DNA from: Winogradskyella endarachnes
GTDB lineage: Bacteria > Bacteroidota > Bacteroidia > Flavobacteriales > Flavobacteriaceae
DNA length: 64,000 bases
Assembly (NCBI RefSeq): GCF_009741275.1
Contig: NZ_WOWS01000004.1
Coordinates: forward strand, 62,001 to 126,000
Direction: 5' to 3'
Below, piece after piece: positions 1 through 8,093 of the stretch (position 1 is its first letter; each line of letters starts with the position of its first letter). The notes below the pieces were generated by a model. The model saw only the letters and a list, made by a program, of their open reading frames with translations, had not been told where the DNA came from and made no database searches. The translations under genes were made by a program, and so were the position numbers.

Positions 1-2
1 GC

Positions 3-239
3 CTTTTTGAAAAACATTTCAAACGAAAAAAAATAGATACAGAGGCATATTTCAAAACCGTTTTTTGTTACATTCATCATAATCCAATTAAAGATTGGGA
101 ACATTATACGTTTTCTTCATTCCATTATTATATGAATGAAAATACACCTAACTATTTTTCATTAGATAAAACTTACAGTTTAAAGTTATTTGATGATATA
201 AATAATCTAAAATATATGCATAATCAATTTAAGGATGAA
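3..239 (+). pseudogene. C-terminal end of a REP-associated tyrosine transposase (Y1/RAYT family), cut by window edge
   Basis: Translated in frame from base 3, this reads as the tail of a Y1-type transposase: the family signature Tyr-Ile-His-His-Asn-Pro, followed by a Trp and Ser-Ser-Phe block, then a Leu-Phe-Asp-Asp...Met-His-Asn-Gln-Phe end that resembles the usual WFGG...FxxFH terminus. The catalytic HUH and Tyr residues would lie upstream, outside the window. The spacing between the Asn-Pro and Ser-Ser blocks looks a few residues shorter than usual, which may mean decay. There is no stop codon: the frame runs through a palindromic repeat at 240-270 straight into hemF. RAYT genes are normally flanked by the REP palindromes they mobilise, and that is what is seen here. 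Family call is from memory of the motif. Confidence 0.65.
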
Positions 240-1214
240 GACCTACAAGGTTTCGAAAACCTCGCAGGTCAGGAAACCAAAGAGCCTGAAGGTTTTAAAC
301 CAAATACAATTATAAAAGATAAATTCTTCAACTACATCAACCAATTACAAGACACCATCACTTCAAAGCTTGAAGAAGTTGATGGAAAAGCCAAATTTCA
401 AGAAGACCTTTGGGACCGACCAGAAGGTGGTGGCGGACGAACACGTGTTATAGAAAATGGCAATGTTTTTGAAAAAGGTGGTGTTAATATTTCTGGTGTT
501 CATGGTAAATTGCCGGACTCAATGCAAAAATACTTTGGTGTAGAAGATGCCGATTTTTTTGCTTGTGGATTAAGTTTAGTATTACATCCTACAAATCCGA
601 TGGTTCCGACTGTTCACGCGAATTGGCGCTATTTTGAAATGTATGATAAAGACGGTAACATTGTAGACCAATGGTTTGGTGGCGGACAAGATTTAACGCC
701 TTACTACCTATTTGAAGAAGACGCCAAACACTTCCACCAAATTTGCAAAACCGCTTGCGATAAACATAACCCAGAATTTTACCCAAAATATAAAGCACGA
801 TGCGATGAATATTTTTACAACGCACACCGAAATGAAGGTCGTGGTTTAGGTGGTTTATTCTTTGATTACTGTAAAGCAACTGACGAGATGAACATGCAAA
901 ACTGGTACGATTTTGTCACTGAAGTTGGGGACAGTTTCTTAGAAGCATACGTCCCAATTGTTGAAAAACGAAAAACTTTAGAATTTACCATAGCGCAACG
1001 CGACTGGCAAGAAATTAGAAGAGGACGTTATGTAGAATTCAATTTAGTACATGATAAAGGCACCTTATTTGGGTTAAAAACTAATGGTCGAATTGAAAGT
1101 ATCCTTATGAGTTTACCACCACATGTGCAATGGGTTTACGACCATCATCCGGAGGTCGGAAGCGAAGAAGAGAAATTGATTAAGGTATTGCAAAATCCTG
1201 TGGATTGGGTGTAA
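132..1214 (+). CDS. hemF: Oxygen-dependent coproporphyrinogen III oxidase with an abnormal N-terminus
   Basis: HemF converts coproporphyrinogen III to protoporphyrinogen IX with O2, a cytoplasmic step of heme synthesis. The conserved body begins near residue 61 and includes the RPEGGGGRTRV segment, the GGGQDLTPYY block around residue 183 and the C-terminal substrate region with KTNGRIESILMSLPP. The body has the usual length of about 300 residues. The expected family start, Met-Lys-Asp-Lys-Phe-Phe, is here Ile-Lys-Asp-Lys-Phe-Phe with an ATA codon at 312-314, so no ATG exists at the usual place. The available ATGs are at 132 and 219, both within transposase-derived sequence, and an ATT at 309 is also possible. 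The frame is open from base 3, so a fusion with the upstream transposase remnant cannot be excluded. Start uncertain, function confident. Confidence 0.9.
   Translation: MNENTPNYFSLDKTYSLKLFDDINNLKYMHNQFKDEDLQGFENLAGQETKEPEGFKPNTIIKDKFFNYINQLQDTITSKLEEVDGKAKFQEDLWDRPEGGGGRTRVIENGNVFEKGGVNISGVHGKLPDSMQKYFGVEDADFFACGLSLVLHPTNPMVPTVHANWRYFEMYDKDGNIVDQWFGGGQDLTPYYLFEEDAKHFHQICKTACDKHNPEFYPKYKARCDEYFYNAHRNEGRGLGGLFFDYCKATDEMNMQNWYDFVTEVGDSFLEAYVPIVEKRKTLEFTIAQRDWQEIRRGRYVEFNLVHDKGTLFGLKTNGRIESILMSLPPHVQWVYDHHPEVGSEEEKLIKVLQNPVDWV
240..270. repeat. REP-like palindrome, copy 1 (inside the hemF reading frame)
   Basis: Imperfect inverted repeat with outer arms GACCT/AGGTC and inner arms AGGTTT/AAAACCT, separated by unpaired triplets ACA and CGC. 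It sits exactly between the transposase-derived segment and the hemF body and is translated in frame. A weaker half-copy follows at about 284-301. Confidence 0.8.
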
Positions 1215-1215
1215 G

Positions 1216-1244
1216 AAGCCCCTTAATCCCCAAAGGGGAAACTG
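1216..1244 (+). repeat. Second palindromic repeat family (CCCCAAAGGGG core), copy A
   Basis: Begins directly after the hemF stop codon (TAA at 1212-1214). It contains AAGCCCCTTAAT followed by the hairpin CCCC-AAA-GGGG and ends in AAACTG. A near-identical copy in the same orientation relative to its gene follows the stop codon of the ABC ATPase gene near 53472. It may act as a 3' end hairpin or terminator; that role is inferred. Confidence 0.7.
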
Positions 1245-1270
1245 TTACACCAAATAATTAGCCTAACTAA

Positions 1271-1301
1271 GACCTAGCAGGTTTTAAAAACCTAGCAGGT
1301 C
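1271..1301. repeat. REP-like palindrome, copy 2
   Basis: Outer arms GACCT/AGGTC, inner arms AGGTTTT/AAAACCT, one-base centre, unpaired triplets AGC and AGC. Intergenic between hemF and the YchJ-like gene. This is the cleanest copy in the left part of the window. Confidence 0.85.
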
Positions 1302-1342
1302 TACTGGCCTGAGACATATATCATTCCATGACTATCATTAAT

Positions 1343-1370
1343 CCTGCACGGTTTCCAAAACCTTGTAGGT
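1343..1370. repeat. REP-like palindrome, copy 3 (degenerate)
   Basis: Same architecture with arms CCT...AGG and GGTTT...AAAACC, triplets GCA and TGT. The first two bases of the outer arm are lost. Lies 30 bases before the start of the YchJ-like gene. Confidence 0.65.
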
Positions 1371-1400
1371 ATCAATCAGAGAAATATCTTAAATTCAACC

Positions 1401-1787
1401 ATGAATTGCTACTGCGGAACCAATAAAACTTACCAAGACTGCTGCGAAGTTTTCCATCTTAACAGCGGAAAAACAGACACAGCTGAACAACTAATGCGTT
1501 CTAGATATTCCGCTTTTGTCCTTGCCAATGGCGATTATCTTATGGCAACACATCATCAATCGACACGACCAATAAAAGAGAAAAAAGCGATTGTGAAATG
1601 GGCAAAATCTGTAAAATGGATTAAACTAGAAGTTTTAGAAACAACTAAAGGCTCTGAGAATGATACTGAAGGTACCGTGACTTTTAACGCCTATTTTTTT
1701 GAAAACGGAAAAGTAGATGCTATCCATGAAAAATCGGCCTTTGTAAAAGAAGATAATCGTTGGTTTTATTTAGGATTGAGTGAATAG
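1401..1787 (+). CDS. YchJ-family SEC-C motif protein
   Basis: A 128-residue soluble protein starting Met-Asn-Cys-Tyr-Cys-Gly and continuing with a Cys-Cys pair at residues 14-15, the pattern of a SEC-C-type zinc motif (CxC...CC). The rest, with the SRYSAFVLANGDYLMATH segment, matches the YchJ/UPF0225 family, which has an NTF2-like fold. The family is widespread and its biochemical role is unknown. No catalytic residues can be assigned. It is flanked by REP-like palindromes on both sides and converges on the helicase gene, so it appears to be a single-gene transcription unit. The ATG at 1401 is the only sensible start because the Cys motif begins at residue 3. Confidence 0.8.
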   Translation: MNCYCGTNKTYQDCCEVFHLNSGKTDTAEQLMRSRYSAFVLANGDYLMATHHQSTRPIKEKKAIVKWAKSVKWIKLEVLETTKGSENDTEGTVTFNAYFFENGKVDAIHEKSAFVKEDNRWFYLGLSE

Positions 1788-1800
1788 ACATTAAAACTAA

Positions 1801-1836
1801 GACCTGACCTTGCAGTTTTTAAAAACCCAGCAGGTC
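1801..1836. repeat. REP-like palindrome, copy 4 (with 5-base internal duplication)
   Basis: GACCT/AGGTC outer arms and GTTTTT/AAAAAC inner arms with an extra GACCT-like duplication in the left arm, making it 36 rather than 31 bases. It lies between the convergent YchJ-like and helicase genes. Confidence 0.7.
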
Positions 1837-1854
1837 TGCATGATAATTATAATA

Positions 1855-4491
1855 TCACTTCCAAACTATAACCTCTTTAGTTACTTCTTTAAAGGCATTA
1901 TAAACATGAAACAAGCGTGCTTTTAACAACAGTTTTCTTCCCTCAACGCTGCGCGTAAAGAATAATTTATTTCTTCCTAAATTCTTCGTCCAATGTTTTT
2001 GAAACACTAAAGCATTTTCTTTTTTATCGCCAAACAATTCCGGAACAGGATAGAAATTTTCAACATTTAACCGTTTTCTAAAAAAATTGGTCTTTACAAT
2101 TAAATATCTTGGCGATTCAATTGGTTCTAAAAGCTCTGTCAATGCTTTGGCAAATAATGAATTTTCAAGCGCATTGGCACCAACCAAATTACAAACCACA
2201 TCGCCTTTTCCTATTACATAAGAATTCACGTTAATGTTAGCTCTACCAGAAGTGATATAACCCAATTCATCTAAAGTATCTAAAATGGCTAATCCCATTT
2301 TCCCGATTTTCTTATAGAGATATCCATAACGAATGTAGAGTTTTACAGCTTTCCAAAGTTTATACCCAAACATGGCGACAAATGCTGCAATAAAGGCATA
2401 CACAAAATAAAGCACACCTCTTTGTAAAATAAGGTTGAAACTGCCTGCTATAAATTCTACATAAAAAAGCGTAATCGTAATTAACAATTCTACCACAAAA
2501 AACCGAAGTACATCAAAATAATAGATTTGTTTTTGACGTTTATAAGGGCGTTTGCCTTGATGTAAAACCTTTACTTCTTTGGTTAGTTTGGTGCCTTTTC
2601 CAATGGCATTATTCCATTTTTCCGTGGTTAATATTCGTTTGGTTGCAACCTTTAAGGTCGATTCATTTAAGGCATCAATGAATTCAACTGGAATCTCATC
2701 AGGAATATTTAAACGTTCAAAACCATTAGAAATAAAAGGAATGGTACTGTTTGTAACACCTACAAAAGCTTCAAACCGTCGTTTTAAAGTGTCTAATTCT
2801 CTTCCACCATCTAAATCGGTTGGGTCCACACAGGCCAAATGCCAAATGTTTCCGGTTTTGTTAGGCGAATCGGCATCTTTTCTAATCGCTCGTCCTCGCA
2901 TTTGATTAGATGACACAAACGAACCAATAAAAGAAGCCAGAATTAAACTATTTATAGATGGCGCATCCCAACCTTCGCCTAATAAGGATTTTGTACCAAT
3001 TAAAACTCTAATATAACCTGTTTCAAAAAGTTGTGTAATAATGCTTACAATAGAATTTTTGGGTTTTCCTTTTGAAGCTACTAGTAAGAATGATTCGTCT
3101 ATTTGTAATGGCGACAATGAAAAATAATCTAAAGATTCAATCGCCTCAAAATGTCTTAAGATAGATTGATGAATGATAACAATACTACCCGAAAGCACAG
3201 CTAATTCTTCAGGCTTATCGCAATAATGACGTACATATTGAAAAATAGGAAGCACACCAATTTTGTCTATGCCTTCTATTTCTTCAGTTTTAATATTTAT
3301 AAATTCCTTTCGGATATAATCGGTGAGAATTACACATCTTAAATCGCGTTTTAGAGTTTTCCGTTCGGCATTGATAATACTAACGATACTTTTTAGCTTA
3401 CTCGGACTATTAGAAAGAGATTTATAAAGCAGTTGTTCACCAATAAAATCAACTGCATTCCGCTCAAAAACGTGAAGTCGTCTAAGTCGTTTTTCTAAAG
3501 TAGAAATGTATTTTTCTTCTTCAATTAATTGTTCTCTATCGGTAACTAAGATATTCTGAAATAGAATAGCTAACCATTGATAATCGAGTTTAGGAAACTG
3601 AATCATTTCTTTTTCATCAAACCCTAAAACTTCTAATTTTTGATGCTTAATTTCAATGCCACAGGCATACAAAAAGATGAGAATAGCCGAAAAATATTCA
3701 GTATTGGCATAAAGTTCATCTAGGTGCCAATTCGGGTTTTTATAAAAACGATGCTCAATTAAAAAGTTAATGAAAGTTTCGTCCTCTAACAATTCGTCTT
3801 TAAAATCTGAAATATTCCGTCTGTAATCAACAATAAAATTAATCTCTAAATCTTCGGGTTTTGAGAAGTAGACAAAATCTTGATGTGGACTCAAATCGCC
3901 TTCGCGCACTAAATCTGGCACTGCGATTTCATCATCAACTTCGCCACAAAGCGTAAAATATTTAGACACCTCAGCTCTACTGCTATCGTATGGTGGTGTT
4001 GCTGTGAGTGCAACAATGTAAAATTCAGAATTACGTTTTAAATCCATTAAGCAATTCCACCATGCGTTTTTTAAATGATGTGCTTCGTCTAAAACTAAAG
4101 TTTCAATATTATGGGTTTTGAAGAATCGGTAATAGTCGTTTTTATCTTCAAACGTTTTATATAAAGCATGAAGAGATTGATAAGTAGAAAACGTGATTTC
4201 ACTTGGCGATTTAATATCGAATGAAAAGGCTTCAAAATCACAATTCTTAGTAAAAAAGTTTTGTAATCGATCTTCCCATTGGTTTCTAATGGTCAGCGTT
4301 GGTGCTAAAACCAACGTTTTCTTCCCTAATTTTCTAACAATTTCTAATCCCAGAATGGTTTTTCCGGAACCAGGCGGTGCAATTACGTGAAAATGATTGT
4401 CTGCAATATGACTATTAAAGTGCTTTAAAAGTTCGGCTTGGTAGCTTCGCCATGGAAAAATAAATTCTAAATCATCTAAGGACTTGAGCAC
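1855..4491 (-). CDS. Superfamily 2 DEAD/DEAH helicase with C-terminal membrane segments
   Basis: 878 residues. Helicase motifs are complete: motif I APPGSGKT at 38-45, DEAHH at 135-139, ATP-coupling TATPP at 163-167, motif V with GTKSLLGEGWDAPS at 498-511 and motif VI QMRGRAIR at 529-536. This resembles the Ssl2/RAD25-like branch of SF2 (COG1061). A long insert lies between the two RecA lobes (about 210-460). Unusually, two strongly hydrophobic segments follow at about 659-680 and 690-709, then a 165-residue basic tail. Residues 645-655 are Lys/Arg-rich, so the helicase and the tail should both be cytoplasmic. The role is unknown; defence, DNA repair or RNA remodelling at the membrane are all possible. 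Transcribed alone, divergent from hemB. Confidence 0.85.
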   Translation of the reverse strand: MLKSLDDLEFIFPWRSYQAELLKHFNSHIADNHFHVIAPPGSGKTILGLEIVRKLGKKTLVLAPTLTIRNQWEDRLQNFFTKNCDFEAFSFDIKSPSEITFSTYQSLHALYKTFEDKNDYYRFFKTHNIETLVLDEAHHLKNAWWNCLMDLKRNSEFYIVALTATPPYDSSRAEVSKYFTLCGEVDDEIAVPDLVREGDLSPHQDFVYFSKPEDLEINFIVDYRRNISDFKDELLEDETFINFLIEHRFYKNPNWHLDELYANTEYFSAILIFLYACGIEIKHQKLEVLGFDEKEMIQFPKLDYQWLAILFQNILVTDREQLIEEEKYISTLEKRLRRLHVFERNAVDFIGEQLLYKSLSNSPSKLKSIVSIINAERKTLKRDLRCVILTDYIRKEFINIKTEEIEGIDKIGVLPIFQYVRHYCDKPEELAVLSGSIVIIHQSILRHFEAIESLDYFSLSPLQIDESFLLVASKGKPKNSIVSIITQLFETGYIRVLIGTKSLLGEGWDAPSINSLILASFIGSFVSSNQMRGRAIRKDADSPNKTGNIWHLACVDPTDLDGGRELDTLKRRFEAFVGVTNSTIPFISNGFERLNIPDEIPVEFIDALNESTLKVATKRILTTEKWNNAIGKGTKLTKEVKVLHQGKRPYKRQKQIYYFDVLRFFVVELLITITLFYVEFIAGSFNLILQRGVLYFVYAFIAAFVAMFGYKLWKAVKLYIRYGYLYKKIGKMGLAILDTLDELGYITSGRANINVNSYVIGKGDVVCNLVGANALENSLFAKALTELLEPIESPRYLIVKTNFFRKRLNVENFYPVPELFGDKKENALVFQKHWTKNLGRNKLFFTRSVEGRKLLLKARLFHVYNAFKEVTKEVIVWK

Positions 4492-4512
4492 TCTAAAATG
4501 GGTTTAAATCGT

Positions 4513-4520
4513 TAACTTTG
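4513..4520 (+). promoter_or_regulatory. Bacteroidota -7 element (TAACTTTG) for hemB
   Basis: Matches TAnnTTTG exactly, 100 bases before the hemB ATG, just outside the divergent helicase start. No clear -33 TTG at ideal spacing. The resulting leader would contain REP-like copy 5. Confidence 0.5.
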
Positions 4521-4552
4521 TATTTGATAAAAGTAATCATAAAGACCTTAAT

Positions 4553-4605
4553 GACCTAGCTGGTTTTAGATACTGAAATAAATTCAGCACAACACCTAGT
4601 TGGTC
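4553..4605. repeat. REP-like palindrome, copy 5 (split by an inner hairpin)
   Basis: Arms GACCTAGCTGGTTTT and ACCTAGTTGGTC surround a 25-base centre holding a second small inverted repeat, CTGAA/TTCAG. It lies in the hemB leader, 15 bases before the start codon, so it could form a large hairpin in the mRNA. Confidence 0.65.
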
Positions 4606-4620
4606 TAAAAAGCATAGAAT

Positions 4621-5616
4621 ATGTTCCCAATTAAAAGACACCGAAGACTAAGAACCAATGAAGCTATTAGAAGTTTGGTAAGAGAAACGTACATTACACC
4701 AAACGACTTTTTAGTGCCGCTTTTTGTGGTAGAAGGCAAAGGTGTAAAAGACGAAATTGCGTCTATGCCCAACTATTTTAGGTACAGTTTAGATTTGCTT
4801 GAAAAGGAAGTGAAAGAATTATGGAATTTAGGTTTAAAAGCCGTGTTACTTTTTGTAAAAGTTCCGGATAATTTAAAAGACAACAAAGGCACAGAGGCTT
4901 TAAATCCAGACGGATTAATGCAGCGCGCTATTAAAACGGTAAAAAATGCTTGTCCGGATATGCTGGTAATGACAGATGTTGCACTAGACCCATACTCTTC
5001 CGTTGGCCACGATGGTATTGTACAAAACGGTATGATAATTAATGACGAATCTGCCGAAGTTTTAGCAAAAATGGCCTTAACTCACGCCCAAGCAGGTTCT
5101 GATTTTGTAGCACCTAGTGATATGAATGATGGTAGAACTTTACAAATTCGTCAATTACTAGAACAAGAAGGTTTTAACAACACTGGTATTATGGCGTACA
5201 CCGCAAAATATGCGTCTTCGTTTTATGGCCCTTTTCGCGATGCTTTGGATTCTGCACCTGTGGATTTAGTTGATGTCCCAAAAGACAAAAAAACCTATCA
5301 AATGGATTTTGGTAACCGAATAGAAGCAATTAAAGAAACCTTGATAGATATTGAAGAAGGTGCCGATATTGTAATGGTAAAACCAGGCCTTTCGTATCTT
5401 GATATTTTAAGAGATATTAAGAACGAAGTAGAGGTTCCTGTAGCCGTATATCAAGTATCTGGTGAATATGCTATGATTAAAGCTGCTGCCGAAAAAGGGT
5501 GGCTAAACCATGACCAAGTAATGCTAGAAACCACAATGGCATTTAAGCGTGCTGGTGCCGATATTATTACAAGTTATTTTGCTAAGGATGTGGTGAAGCT
5601 ACTTAATAATCAATAA
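4621..5616 (+). CDS. hemB: Porphobilinogen synthase (delta-aminolevulinate dehydratase)
   Basis: Condenses two 5-aminolevulinate molecules to porphobilinogen in heme synthesis. The 331-residue length is normal. Schiff-base lysines are Lys196 (AYTAKYASSF) and Lys254 (VMVKPGLSYL). The metal-binding loop reads DVALDPYSSVGHDG (residues 119-132), with Asp and Ala where zinc enzymes carry a Cys cluster, so this is the Mg2+-type rather than the zinc-dependent type. The start is fixed by the conserved Met-Phe-Pro-...-RRLR opening. It lies 3.4 kb from hemF with the helicase and YchJ-like genes between; no other heme gene is in view. Confidence 0.97.
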   Translation: MFPIKRHRRLRTNEAIRSLVRETYITPNDFLVPLFVVEGKGVKDEIASMPNYFRYSLDLLEKEVKELWNLGLKAVLLFVKVPDNLKDNKGTEALNPDGLMQRAIKTVKNACPDMLVMTDVALDPYSSVGHDGIVQNGMIINDESAEVLAKMALTHAQAGSDFVAPSDMNDGRTLQIRQLLEQEGFNNTGIMAYTAKYASSFYGPFRDALDSAPVDLVDVPKDKKTYQMDFGNRIEAIKETLIDIEEGADIVMVKPGLSYLDILRDIKNEVEVPVAVYQVSGEYAMIKAAAEKGWLNHDQVMLETTMAFKRAGADIITSYFAKDVVKLLNNQ

Positions 5617-5645
5617 ATTACAATTTATAATCATTAGTAATTTTA

Positions 5646-5653
5646 TATATTTG
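5646..5653 (+). promoter_or_regulatory. -7 element (TATATTTG) for the Lrp-family gene
   Basis: Exact TAnnTTTG match 47 bases upstream of the regulator's ATG and downstream of the hemB stop, suggesting a separate transcript. Confidence 0.45.
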
Positions 5654-5699
5654 GTTTCGAATCTGTTGAATACATAACAAATTAAATTCGAATCAAAAT

Positions 5700-6107
5700 A
5701 TGGACGCTATTGACAAAAAAATAATAAAAATGCTTTCTGCAAACGCTAGAGAGTCATTTGCTAACATCGGAAAATCTGTAGATTTATCTGCTCCTGCTGT
5801 TGGTAAACGCGTAAAACAGTTAGAAGATAAAGGTTATATTAAGGGGTATTCGCTTCAACTTAATTATGAGAAATTAGGCTATAACACAAGAGCTTATATC
5901 AATCTAAAAATTCATCAATCGAGTACGTTAAGAACTGCATATAATCAGATTAGAGGTTTTGACGAAGTACAACGTTGCGATCGTATTTCTGGTGAAGATA
6001 GTTTATGCATTCTTGCATATTTTAAAAGCAACAAAGACTTAGTGAAATTGTTAGAGCGTATTTCTCAATATGGTGTTCCAAATACCAGAATAATTCTAGA
6101 AAGTTAA
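5700..6107 (+). CDS. Lrp/AsnC-family transcriptional regulator
   Basis: 135 residues, slightly short for the family. An N-terminal winged helix-turn-helix covers residues 1-50, with the recognition part SAPAVGKRVKQLEDKGYIKGY. It is followed by the RAM-type alpha/beta ligand and oligomerisation domain (about 60-135). Lrp-family proteins sense amino acids and act on distant and adjacent promoters. The position after hemB could suggest a link to glutamate/ALA metabolism, but nothing in the sequence proves it. The ligand is unknown. The gene converges on the GLPGLI gene with only 2 bases between the two stop codons. Confidence 0.88.
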   Translation: MDAIDKKIIKMLSANARESFANIGKSVDLSAPAVGKRVKQLEDKGYIKGYSLQLNYEKLGYNTRAYINLKIHQSSTLRTAYNQIRGFDEVQRCDRISGEDSLCILAYFKSNKDLVKLLERISQYGVPNTRIILES

Positions 6108-6109
6108 AA

Positions 6110-6838
6110 TTAATCTTTGGCAAAAGGATTACCACAGAATTCTGCAAATTCTTCTTTTGTCATTAAATCACCATCAACTGGTTCTATAATATCATCAGCT
6201 TCTGGACTTTCAAAATCTATTTTAATGGCTTTCCATAAGTAAATAACATCTTCTATTTCTAAAATTAAACCTGGTAACCCATTAAATCCTTTTGGTCCAT
6301 GTTTTACTGGTATAGCTGGCGTGTACCACGCTTTTAACTTTTTATTATTAAGCTTATCAATTGTGGCTAAATAACAAGTGTAACCATCAATAACTTTAGT
6401 TTTTTCGGTAAGTGTCCACTCTTTAGGTTTTTGAATCACTCTTACCGTTGGACCCATTATTTCATTTTGAGAAATAGTAAAATCACGACTCAGGTCATTA
6501 AAATAAGTAGAATTTCCACCTGCCAATGACCAAGAAATATTCAATTTACTTCTTGTTATTATAAGACCGTCACTCCCATTATTCCATCCAGGAATATCAA
6601 TTTTTGGCTCTACATTATAAATAGAAATACTATCATTAAAGACCAAATAACCTTCTACAGGCTTAGAATCTTTAAACATTTGTAACGCCTTATTTTTAGC
6701 ATCTGAATTTTCTAAATTTTCAAAAGGCTGTTCAATGCTATCTTTAATGGCTTCAATTCGGTAGGTAATTTTTCCTTTATTTTGAGCAGATAAAGTACAA
6801 ATTCCTATGAAGTAGATTATTAAACCAAAGTTTTTCAT
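6110..6838 (-). CDS. GLPGLI-family secreted protein
   Basis: 242 residues with an N-terminal signal peptide (hydrophobic stretch to about residue 17, ending Ser-Ala-Gln). The family signature GLPGLI appears exactly, in NGLPGLILEIED near residue 185. The region before it holds the usual Gly-Pro-Thr...Trp-Thr-Leu and the WYTPAIPVKHGP segment. GLPGLI proteins are restricted to Bacteroidota, are often repeated in genomes and have no established function. Probably periplasmic or on the outer membrane. It is a single gene; no operon partners. Confidence 0.88.
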   Translation of the reverse strand: MKNFGLIIYFIGICTLSAQNKGKITYRIEAIKDSIEQPFENLENSDAKNKALQMFKDSKPVEGYLVFNDSISIYNVEPKIDIPGWNNGSDGLIITRSKLNISWSLAGGNSTYFNDLSRDFTISQNEIMGPTVRVIQKPKEWTLTEKTKVIDGYTCYLATIDKLNNKKLKAWYTPAIPVKHGPKGFNGLPGLILEIEDVIYLWKAIKIDFESPEADDIIEPVDGDLMTKEEFAEFCGNPFAKD

Positions 6839-6937
6839 GTTTCAATTTACAAAATAAATTAATCTCTATCAAGATCATAAAAATATAACTTGGTAACCAC
6901 CATAAATTTAGCTAGTTTTATATTAGTATTCATTTTG

Positions 6938-6945
6938 TAACTTTG
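6938..6945 (+). promoter_or_regulatory. -7 element (TAACTTTG) for the CNNM/ogt gene run
   Basis: Exact TAnnTTTG match 25 bases before the ATG of the first gene of the six-gene plus-strand run ending at 11443. Confidence 0.5.
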
Positions 6946-6969
6946 TACATATAAAACTTCAACATATTA

Positions 6970-8085
6970 ATGGCCTTACTTATATTTTACGCTGTCATAT
7001 CTATTTTCTTTTCTTTTTTATGTTCTATTTTAGAAGCAGTACTGCTTAGTATAACACCTACATTTATAAACATTAAAAAGAAAGAAGGCAAAGCTTACGC
7101 AACAGAATTAGAAGAATTAAAAAAAGACGTAGATCGCCCCTTAATAGCTATATTAACACTTAATACCATTGCACATACTGTTGGTGCCATATTGGTAGGT
7201 GTACAAGCTAAAGTTGCTTATTCAGAATTATATGGCTCAACAAAACGCTCTATTCTAGGTATAGAATTTACTGAAGAGTTAATGGTTGGTGTAGTATCAA
7301 CTATAATGACCATTCTTATATTAGTAGCGTCAGAAATTATCCCAAAAACCATTGGCGCAACCTTTTGGAAACAACTGGCTAATTTTACCTCTAAGGCTCT
7401 CAATGTTTTAATTTTTCCTTTAAAATGGACAGGAATTTTATGGATTCTTCAACTAACAACTAAATTAATAGGAGGAAAAGGTCATGGCAGTGTGTTAAGC
7501 AGAGAAGGATTTGTTGCAATGACAGAAATTGCACACGAAGAAGGTGTATTTGAAGAAAATGAAAGCAAAGTAATTAAAAACCTTCTTACCTTTAAAGAAG
7601 TGCAAGCTAAAGATGTAATGACGCCTAGAACTGTAGTAAAAACTGAAAATGAACGAATGACTGTTGAAGAATTTTTTAAAGAAAATTCTAATATTCGTTT
7701 TTCTCGTATTCCTGTTTATACGGAAGACTCTGATAATATTACTGGTTTAGTTTTAAAAGCTGAAGTCTTTAGAGAAATGGCACTTGGAAATGGCACAAAA
7801 CCAATTTCAGAAATAAAAAGAAATATAATTATTGTAAATAGAAGTTTACCGATTCCGACATTATTTGAAGAACTGGTAGAGTCTAGAAACCACATGGCAC
7901 TCGTTGTAGATGAATATGGTTCTGTTAGTGGTTTGGTAACTATGGAAGATGTCATTGAAACGCTATTAGGTCTTGAAATTATGGACGAAAGCGATAATGT
8001 TTCAGATCTACAACAATTAGCCAGACGAAGCTGGGAAACAAGAGCAAAACGCCTAGGTATTATAGACAACGACAAGCCAGAATAA
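6970..8085 (+). CDS. CNNM/CorC-type membrane protein (DUF21 plus CBS pair)
   Basis: 371 residues. The N-terminal DUF21/CNNM domain has membrane segments at about 2-24, 55-78, 105-125 and 140-160. It is followed by the acidic helical bundle EEGVFEENESKVIKN, then the KDVMTPRTVV motif that opens a CBS pair (about 215-335), including VVDEYGSVSGLVTMEDV. The family is linked to Mg2+/Co2+ transport or efflux; older annotations call it hemolysin. The C-terminal CorC transporter-associated domain seems to be absent, leaving a short tail. It is the first gene of a run with short gaps: ogt starts 8 bases after its stop. Confidence 0.88.
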   Translation: MALLIFYAVISIFFSFLCSILEAVLLSITPTFINIKKKEGKAYATELEELKKDVDRPLIAILTLNTIAHTVGAILVGVQAKVAYSELYGSTKRSILGIEFTEELMVGVVSTIMTILILVASEIIPKTIGATFWKQLANFTSKALNVLIFPLKWTGILWILQLTTKLIGGKGHGSVLSREGFVAMTEIAHEEGVFEENESKVIKNLLTFKEVQAKDVMTPRTVVKTENERMTVEEFFKENSNIRFSRIPVYTEDSDNITGLVLKAEVFREMALGNGTKPISEIKRNIIIVNRSLPIPTLFEELVESRNHMALVVDEYGSVSGLVTMEDVIETLLGLEIMDESDNVSDLQQLARRSWETRAKRLGIIDNDKPE

Positions 8086-8093
8086 TAAACATA

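Noticed and set aside
2579..2905. 108-codon plus-strand frame inside the helicase gene
   Set aside because: Antisense to motif VI of the helicase; no independent features.
1855..4491. Defence-island helicase
   Set aside because: Neighbours are heme biosynthesis and housekeeping genes; no nuclease or other defence gene is adjacent, so a defence role is only one possibility and is not called.
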